This document shows positions 57,003 to 64,000 of a DNA stretch of 64,000 bases, in pieces. The DNA is taken from NCBI GenBank assembly GCA_016647705.1, contig CM028340.1:10169001-10233000 (forward strand). Reading direction: 5' to 3'. Position numbers and translations under genes: made by a program. The first letter of the stretch is position 1. Every line of letters begins with the position of its first letter. Source of the DNA: Eucommia ulmoides (lineage: Eukaryota; Streptophyta; Magnoliopsida; Garryales; Eucommiaceae). The notes beneath the pieces are model-generated. The model made no database searches, was not told the origin of the DNA, and saw nothing but the letters and a program-made list of their open reading frames with translations.

Positions 57003-58341
57003 ATTTTTATTATTATTTTTATTGTAGGAGTGAAAATATTTCGTTGGTAGATAAGTTAATTTTAGAAGTGGATTGTGATAGAAAAATTCTTTCAATTGGA
57101 TACTATGGGTTTTATTTTTCTCTATTTGGAGATAATGATTAGGCATAATTATCAGGATTTAAGTGTACAGTTTATTTGTTATTTTGATTACATTCAAAGA
57201 ATTTATCAATTTTCAGTATTTCGATGTCTATAACTTTTAGTTTTTATTTTTATTTTAATTCTAATAATATTCTACATAATTTTTAATGTTATGATATATT
57301 ATCATTATTCACCAACTTATATTATATTTAATTTCTTTTGGAGATTCTCTTATTATAATCTAACCCTACTAAAGTTACTATTACCAAATCTCATTGAAAT
57401 AGAAAAGTTATTTAACATAATAAATGCACAAATAATCTTAATGTCACGTTAAATATCGATACCATCCAGAATAATGGAAAATTTAAATCAAATGTTACGA
57501 ATATATTATTGATGATTTTATTTATTTATTATTTATTTATTTTTACTTTTGCCTTTTGCATCTCATCCTAATATATAATAAATACTAATTATTATTCTTA
57601 AATTAGTGTAATTTTATGTTTAAACTACATTTACTGTAGTTTTTGTTATATTTTGAACTTGAATTCTTTGTATTTAAACAACTATCAATTGACCTTGATT
57701 ATGACATTTTGTGATGACGGTCATCTAAATAAATGATTCATTGGTTTGTACTTTTAAATTTGGCGTATTTTTTCTAAAAAAAAAAAATATTATGCAATTG
57801 TCCCTTTTATTTTATTTATTTTATTTTTTTAGCAGTTTTCTACTTATAGTTTGCTTGATTTAAATTTATTTTTATGTAATTGTATTTGATATTAAGTCTT
57901 TTTGCTATATTTATTTTTTGATATTAAAAGTTTTTTGAATTCTGAATTACTTTAATTTTATGTTTTATTTTATTTAGTTCACATTTTTTTTTTCTTTCTA
58001 AAATTTTCTATTTTTCTGGTTAATTTTTTTTTACAAGTGATCAATAAGGTTAATAACTTCTTCTTCTTCTATTTTTTTTTTTTTTTTCGTATTTCCTTTG
58101 ATGACAAAAATGACCATTAAAAAAAAATCTGCATAATTCTCATTTTGTATTCTTTTTATTTTTTTATTTTTTTTATATATATTTTTATTCTTTAAACCTT
58201 ATTTAAGAGTTACTATAGCAAAATAATCAATCAAACAATTATACAGGCAAAAAAAACTTCCGTACAAAATGTTGAGAAAAGAGTCATTGACAGTTAATAA
58301 AATTCATTGAACTGATAATATTACCCTTGTATAAATCACGA
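57003..58341. other. AT-rich intergenic DNA
   Basis: No gene or repeat boundaries recognised; many A/T homopolymers. Confidence 0.5.
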
Positions 58342-58504
58342 TCAATTATAATGGAGTTGACCTAGATAGAGCGAACTCTCGAGGTAGGCAGTATTCTGGT
58401 GCTTCACATAAGGCATATGCTCCAATGCATTGACCTCGATAGAGTGTGGACAAATGGATGATCGTTTGAGGGGATGCTTGATGGCACTTTGTTTTAGGGG
58501 CGGA
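58342..58504. other. flank of the TRIM-like element
   Basis: GACCTAGATAGAGCGAACTC and TGACCTCGATAGAGTGTGGA are two related words about 70 bp apart. They probably belong to the same repeat family but are not assigned. Confidence 0.3.
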
Positions 58505-58926
58505 TTGTTAGTGTGATACCAAAGTCCCACATTAGCTAGAATTAGAAAAGATCGTGGGTTAAGTATGAATAATATCTCCACTGGTATGAGGTCTTTTGGA
58601 TAGAGTTCAAAAGCAAAGTCATGAGAGTTTAGGCATACACTTATAATCTGACTACCAACTCTTTCTACATCCGATATGCGGTAAGCCCAATAATCTATCT
58701 CTAACACATCGGGTTTTTGGTCGGCTAACCCTCGATTAGTCTCTCTCTTTGAGGCTATTGGGCATAGTTTCTATAACCTGCGCTCTGATACCACCAGTGT
58801 AGAGTGACATTAGGCCTCTCTCAACCTAAAATGCAAGCTTTTAAGGTGAGATTTTTTCTCACACTTATAACCTGACCTTCAGTCTCTTTCACATCCGATG
58901 TATGATAAATCCAACATAATGAAATA
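58505..58926 (-). mobile_element. TRIM-like element (terminal-repeat retrotransposon in miniature)
   Basis: In minus order: a 5' terminal repeat (58926 to about 58794) starting TGTTGGATTTATCATACATC; a primer site TGGTATCAGAGC at 58793-58782, a perfect match to the initiator-Met type; about 75 bases of interior; and a 3' repeat from 58706. The 3' repeat shares ATCGGATGT.GAAAGAG and GGTCAG.TTATAAGTGT with the 5' one. Beyond AAGTGT the two repeats differ: the 3' copy continues into GCTTTTGAACTC and AATGTGGGACTTTGGTATCA, a word set of another plant terminal-repeat family. No coding capacity. Confidence 0.6.
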
Positions 58927-60047
58927 TCATAATCTTTTTCCCGAAGTTTCCGTACATTCGGAATAATATTTTTGATATTAGGAACGTAATAAATATTAGA
59001 AATTTTAGAATTATCTTGTTATTCTTACAAGTTAAGTTACGTTTAGTTTTAGAATCAACGTAAAATAAAAAATTAATTATTTTGAGTTGATATCAAACAT
59101 CCCCTACTACTTGTAAAAGTAAAGACTTTTTCTATTGGTATTGATGATGAAATAAAACTTTTTCAACGTCGTGAATTTTCGATGAAAAGATGGCCTTCTT
59201 TTAAAATTCGCTTCTCCTCCAACCTGATTGAAACATAGTACTACACATATTTTTGGCGTCTCTCCTTCATTTTAGTCAACTTTTAGGATCCTTTTGTTTC
59301 AAGCAAAACCCTAACTCCGTCATTTTCGTACAGTCGTACGGTTTCTCTTTCAATTGGTGATATTCTAGTAAGAAACAGTGCAATAGAAATTCAAAAAATA
59401 TTTATGATATCCAGAAATTAAACAGAGATTTTATGAAAATTGCATTTATATTTTTTTTTAGTATTTTTGTTATCACTTAGTTTCTATAATTTAGATTTAA
59501 GTGGAATTGTTAAATATTCAACATAATCATTTAAAATAACAAATTTTGACTTTTTTGACTAATAACTTTAATAAAAAAAATCTAACTATTTGTGCTTTAC
59601 TTTGAATCATAAAGTAATAATTGATGATAAATAAATATTTCAAATGTAAAGTGCAACTCGATCAACAACACTGGTGAGTAATACTTCTTAAAATTCAAGG
59701 ACACAATTAGAAATTCTATTATTTGTATTGTAACATATTTACTTCTACCTTATATTATCAAAATCAATTCAAATACCAAAAGAAAAAAAATGTGATTTTG
59801 AAAAGATCGATTTTAAGAATATGTTTAATTTTCTTTTTAAATATTTTGGTTTTGAACTAATTTTAAAAATTCTACATAGAAAAACACACTATGAAAAATT
59901 AATGAATTTTTGGGTTCAAACAAATGATTGAAATTAAAGTAGGGCAAAATATTTTACAAAACAAATTATAAATTGAAAATAATTTTGAGATACTTAAATT
60001 AGGGTAAATAATTTAAGTACTTAATTTTAAGTGCCGAAAATATCAAA
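58927..60047. other. AT-rich intergenic DNA
   Basis: No supported gene or repeat end. Confidence 0.5.
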
Positions 60048-60638
60048 AGGTTGTTTAATAAAATTGTGCTAAAATTTAAGTGTTGAATTTTATTTTATTT
60101 TTTTGTTTGTTTGATAAGTACAAAATTTGTATGCTAAAAATTGTTTAATTTACATAACTACCTTTGAATTAAGATAATATAGAGAAAAAAAAAAATTGAG
60201 ACCAAAACAATAAAATTAAAGTGCCATTTTTTAAAAAAACATTCCCATTATTTTTTGTTTAAGTCAAAATTAAAAGTCAAAATTAACCAAAAAATATATA
60301 ATATTATGTATTTTTTTTATGCAGTTTGATTGCTTAAATTAAATTATAACAATAATTTAAATATAAAATAAAATTAAAACCCTAAAATAATTCAAAATTA
60401 ATCCAATTCTCATTAAACTTAACCCTAATTGAACTCTCACAGGGACCAAAGGTAAAATTGTTAAAATATAATTTATTTCAAATGAAAAATAATAGAGTGC
60501 ATTAAGTAAAATGACCTTGACTTAATTTTTTACTCACATTTTGACTTAATTTTTAAGTTAATTTAATTAGTTAAATCATATTAATTGTATTTATCAAACA
60601 AACTTAATTAATTAAGTATTTAATATAATCAGTTTTAA

Positions 60639-60670
<32 letters not shown>

Positions 60671-60690
60671 TTTATCAAACATGCCTAAGG
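60048..60690. mobile_element. possible AT-rich MITE
   Basis: The left GGTTGTTTAATAAAATTG and the inverse right CCTTAGGCATGTTTGATAAA share a GTTT(A/G)ATAAA core. Inner ATCAAACAAACTTAA and GTTTGTTTGATAAG are also inverted. It contains (AT)n at 60638-60662. No coding frame; no clear duplication. Confidence 0.3.
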
Positions 60691-61552
60691 TCCTATTTTT
60701 TAAATGTTCTATTATCTAAATTTTTATTTTCAAAAATTAGGAAAATAGAAAAGAATATAATTACTCCATGATTTGTTGTGTTCTCAAAATTTTAAAAGAA
60801 TATAAACAAAATCTAGTACACGAAACCAACGTCAGCTTAAGTTCGGTGCTCGCATTTTCCTTATATTGGTCCACGTGTAGGCTTTTCTCACAATATTCAA
60901 TCAGTTGTCTTTTTCAACTTACGTCCTTCCCCTTTTGAACCAGTCCCACTTCTTTTCTCTTCTATAAACAACCAGTATTAAGTTTTTAAACTTACTTTGA
61001 TTTATTCTTCTTACTATTTGAGTTCGTCCGAATTTAGAATTTTATGTTAAATTGTGATTCTTTTAGTAATCGAATTGTTCGTGTTCGTGAGCTTGATCGA
61101 TTTTTTTTTTAAATATTAATTAAATCTTACTATAATCGTTTCTTGAAAATTTATAAATAAAATTTAAACATTTAATTTACTAACAAATCAAAATATAAGA
61201 ATGGTAAAGAATTTATATAAATTTACAAACAATCAATTTATTATAATAATTAAATACGTTAAATTTGTATTTATAAAATTACAATTTGATTGAATTAAGT
61301 CATGAAGCGATTTGATATATAAGATTGTTTTATTTTTTTAATCGTGGAACCCTCAGATCCAGAAGTAGTAAAATTGATTTTGAAATTTAAGAGTTTATTT
61401 TACTATTTTTTTCATGCTAAAAATATAATAAAATATCTTAATTTTATATTATTTAATTGGTCATGAACATTAACAAGCCAAGTTCTAGAATATGATATTT
61501 GTTTATTTATTAAACGAACTTAATTGAAAGCTTGAGTTTGACTAATTTATTA
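60691..61552. other. AT-rich intergenic DNA
   Basis: No gene found. Words such as GTTCGTGAGCTTGATCGA (61080-61100) recall the inverted-repeat element at 36343-37080. Confidence 0.4.
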
Positions 61553-61739
61553 AAGGGAAAATTATTAATTAATCCCAAAATAAGAAATTATTTACCACAT
61601 ACTCCCATTGACTTTTCTTTGCACTGATTAGTCCCATTAACACATTTTTCTTGTACCAATTAGTCCCGTTTTCAAAAATGGGGAGGAATGAGTTTACCGA
61701 AATGCCCTCCCATGAGTTTCATATCGATAAGGAAGGTTG

Positions 61740-61868
61740 TCAAACTGGTGCACCATTACCGTCAGCCGCCGCCGCCCGCCCACCGCCACCGCTCGCCGGT
61801 CACGATGGCGGCAGCCGTCGGCCGCCAGTCTCCGATCATCAGTGGCTGCCGCTGCCGTTACCACCATA
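61740..61868 (+). other. GC-rich fragment, possibly captured host DNA
   Basis: About 130 bases of CCG/GCC-rich DNA, open in all three plus frames (Pro/Ala-rich or Arg-rich), in otherwise AT-rich surroundings inside an inverted-repeat element. No family is recognisable. Confidence 0.3.
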
Positions 61869-61991
61869 AATTATAGCTTTCACCTCAAACTTTATGACTT
61901 TTTGTCACTTTCTATATGTTCCCAAAACAAAATAAAAAAATCTTGATTTTAGGATAAAATCGTAACCAAACGTAACGTAAAACAAAAGAAC

Positions 61992-62587
61992 AATTGATGT
62001 TATATTCAACATTTACAGGTGTTGAATGTAACATTCACATTCAATATAATATCATATAAATTTTACTCTGTATACAAAAATAAGAAAATAATGGATGTTA
62101 TATTCAACATTCACAGGTGTTGAATGTTACATTCAACATCCACATGATTTGTATTTGGGTCAGAAAAATATAATATCATAAAAAATAAATAAAAAAAAAA
62201 AAAAATCAATTAATGTTACATTCAACATCTACATGAGGGGTATATTGGTAAAAAAAAATATAACATCGTAATAATAAATAAATAAATAAATAAATAATTG
62301 ATGTTACATTCAATACCCACAGATTTTGAATGTTACATTCAACATTCACATGAGGGGTATTTTAGTCAGAAAAAAATATCATAAAAATAAAAAGAAATAA
62401 AAAAATATTGATGTTACATTTAACACCCACAGGTTTTGAATGTTACATTCAACATCCACATGAGGAGTATTTTGGTCAAAAAAATATAGCATACAAAAAA
62501 ATAAAAAAAATAAAAAATTAATGTCACATTCAACACCTACATGAGGAGTATTTTGGTCAGAAAAAAGACAAAGAGACTTATTGGTAC
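61992..62587. repeat. tandem array of about 110-bp units with TTGAATGTTACATTCAA dyads
   Basis: Six units start with AAT(T/G)(G/A)ATGTTA(C/T)ATTCAAC near 61992, 62091, 62208, 62297, 62406 and 62517. Units 1, 2, 4 and 5 contain an extra GGT.TTGAATGTTACATTCA segment, a near-perfect dyad; units 3 and 6 lack it. Most units then read CACATGAGG.GTATTTTGGTC and an A/T-rich spacer. Confidence 0.8.
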
Positions 62588-62675
62588 AAAAAAAAAAAGT
62601 GATGAAAGTAATTGATAATTTTTTTTTTTGTATTTTGGGACTAAATGGTGCATGCCCCTTTATTAAATGAATGAC

Positions 62676-62789
62676 TTCAAATCAGTTATTATCAAGTCAA
62701 GCTGGACTAGTTCACGAATGACTTGATTCGTTTTCAAATCAGTTATTATCAAGTCAAGTTGGAGTAGTTCACAAATGACTTGATTCGTT
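62676..62789. repeat. two tandem 57-bp units
   Basis: 62676-62732 and 62733-62789 share TTCAAATCAGTTATTATCAA, GTCAAG.TGGA.TAGTTCAC and AATGACTTGATTCG with few differences. Confidence 0.9.
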
Positions 62790-63928
62790 TAAAACCATAT
62801 TGCTAGTCCTTGCAATTAGAAAGTAAAAACGTGATTGATACTGTTCAAATTTTAAGTGTTAAAATTTGAAGTAACGAAATTTATTTGATAAAATTAAAAT
62901 TTTAAGTGCTAAATTTTTGGCCGAGCATGTTGAACAGAGTATTAAGTAACATATTTTTGGTTGAAAATTTCAAACAAATTTTAAGAAAGATTTAATTGAT
63001 TAATTTGTGTTAATTATAATTGTCATATATGACAACAGAAAACATTATATTTTGTTTTTCTTTGAGATAAAATGTGCTGATATTTGTTGTTAAATGACAA
63101 TGAAGCACAAATAATAATATTAATAATAATAAAAAAAAAATCAAAGGAGGAAATGAAATAAATACGTGACATACTCAATTTTATTAAATACATTTGTGGC
63201 TATCTCACCTAAAATCACCAATATATATGCAACAAAATCAAAATTATACATAACATAAATGAGAGAACGTAAGATTTTTCTCATAAATTTAGATAGAAAG
63301 GATAAAATCAAGGCTTGTATACAGAAATAAATCTTGAACTTAAACAAGCCTTAATAATTAATTAGGTCTCATAAAAAATACAAGAACATGTAAATTTATG
63401 GTGAGTTGATTATATTTATTTGTAAATTTAAAAGAAAATAGATAAATTCAGTATTTTTTTTTTGGATATCATAGATTTAGATAATTTTTAGAATTAAATT
63501 TATTACTTTCTTGAATATCATAAATTAATTACAAAAAATTAATTTTTTTTGTTAAATATTCTAAATATTCGAAAAATTAAAGATCAAGTTTGATAGAGTT
63601 TGAGTAGAAGTATAACTATGAAATTTGACATGTAAGCTGAGACAAATAGGAGACTACTTTTAGGTTGCTCACCCTTTTTGGGGCTCTACTTCTCCTTTTG
63701 AGAAGTGGAAGTCCGTTAAGTATGTTTAATAATCAATTTAAAAAAAAAAATTACATTTGAGTTTTTTCTTTTTGTGTTACTTTTAAACTTTAAGAGAATT
63801 GTGCTTTTAAAAAGCAAAATGAGTTTTTTCAATTGATGAAATTTTGTATGATAATATTACTCTTATTGATAAAATTATTAATTCTACAGAAAATATCAAT
63901 ACTTAATTGTTCATCAAACGTTGGATTC
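62790..63928. other. AT-rich intergenic DNA
   Basis: No gene found. A TTAAAATTTTAAGTGCTAAA word near 62893 recalls the possible MITE at 60048-60690. Confidence 0.45.
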
Positions 63929-64000
63929 AAAAGACTCATTTGGTTGGATATAATAAAATCAGAGTGGAATAAAATGGGAGAAATAATAAAATGAGTGAAT
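63929..64000. mobile_element. start of another GGAATGG-type element, cut by the window end
   Basis: CATTTGGTTGGATATAATAA and GAGTGGAATAAAATGGGAG parallel the left end of the 45502-46637 element (GTTTGGTTGGATGGAATAG, GGTGGAATGGAATGG). Confidence 0.45.

Larger units (their letters stand above)
61553..62660. mobile_element. inverted-repeat element with TATTA duplication and internal tandem array
   Basis: The left end AAGGG...TTAATCCCAAAATA and the inverse right end AAGGGGC...TTAGTCCCAAAATA are imperfect inverted repeats of about 35 bases. TATTA lies on both sides (61548-61552 and 62661-62665). The core holds a GC-rich coding-like fragment (61740-61868) and a tandem array (61992-62587). No transposase; superfamily not identified. 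Confidence 0.55.

Noticed and set aside
58520-58545. snRNA gene promoter suggested by AGTCCCACATTAG
   Set aside because: No snRNA body or correctly spaced TATA-like element follows. The word belongs to a TRIM-like repeat.
61992-62587. CRISPR-like array
   Set aside because: The units are about 110 bp, diverged and have no unique spacers. This is a plant tandem repeat.

Overview
This window looks like AT-rich nuclear DNA of a flowering plant, most likely a eudicot. The evidence is a set of plant-specific repeat types: Tat/Ogre-like and Athila-like Gypsy elements, several Copia elements, an Au-type SINE, a TRIM-like element with an initiator-Met tRNA primer site, and MITE-like elements. One host gene can be recognised, a plant defensin. 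I found no intact long reading frame, no rRNA or tRNA gene and no CRISPR array. The retrotransposon genes are broken by stops, frameshifts and insertions, so the nests look old.

Left nest (1-25 kb). A Copia element (16084 to about 23160, + strand) lost its 5' half to a Tat/Ogre-like Gypsy on the - strand (1-16083, running off the left edge). The Gypsy's gag-protease region was then split by an Athila-like, pol-less element (1238-8917, 5-bp duplication GTAAT). The Copia 3' LTR carries a solo LTR of its own family (20928-22992, duplication GAGTG). A diverged Athila-type LTR, a degenerate tandem repeat and rearranged Tat/Ogre pieces follow, up to 26.5 kb.

Middle (26.5-44.7 kb). There is an Athila-like remnant (26.5-28.7 kb, -), then a gag-less Copia (about 29288-34018, -). 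A short low-repeat island holds the defensin gene (35189-35611, -) with TATA box, intron, poly(A) signals and a tandemly duplicated 3' UTR. The reading frame has a TGA at codon 49. An Au-type SINE lies upstream. A second Copia (37392-44691, +) carries a foreign solo LTR in each of its LTRs (37591-38585 and 43359-44675).

Right (44.7-64 kb). This part is mostly AT-rich intergenic DNA with inverted-repeat elements at 45502-46637, about 52904-55093, 55097-55555, about 56066-57002 and 61553-62660. A Copia RNase H tail (-) is split by a solo LTR (50627-51694), a further copy of the left-nest Copia LTR lies at 52982-55018, and a TRIM-like element at 58505-58926. An orphan promoter/leader-like segment sits at about 46886-47115.

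All calls come from reading the sequence. LTR boundaries are firm only where a target-site duplication (TSD) or a second copy is stated.
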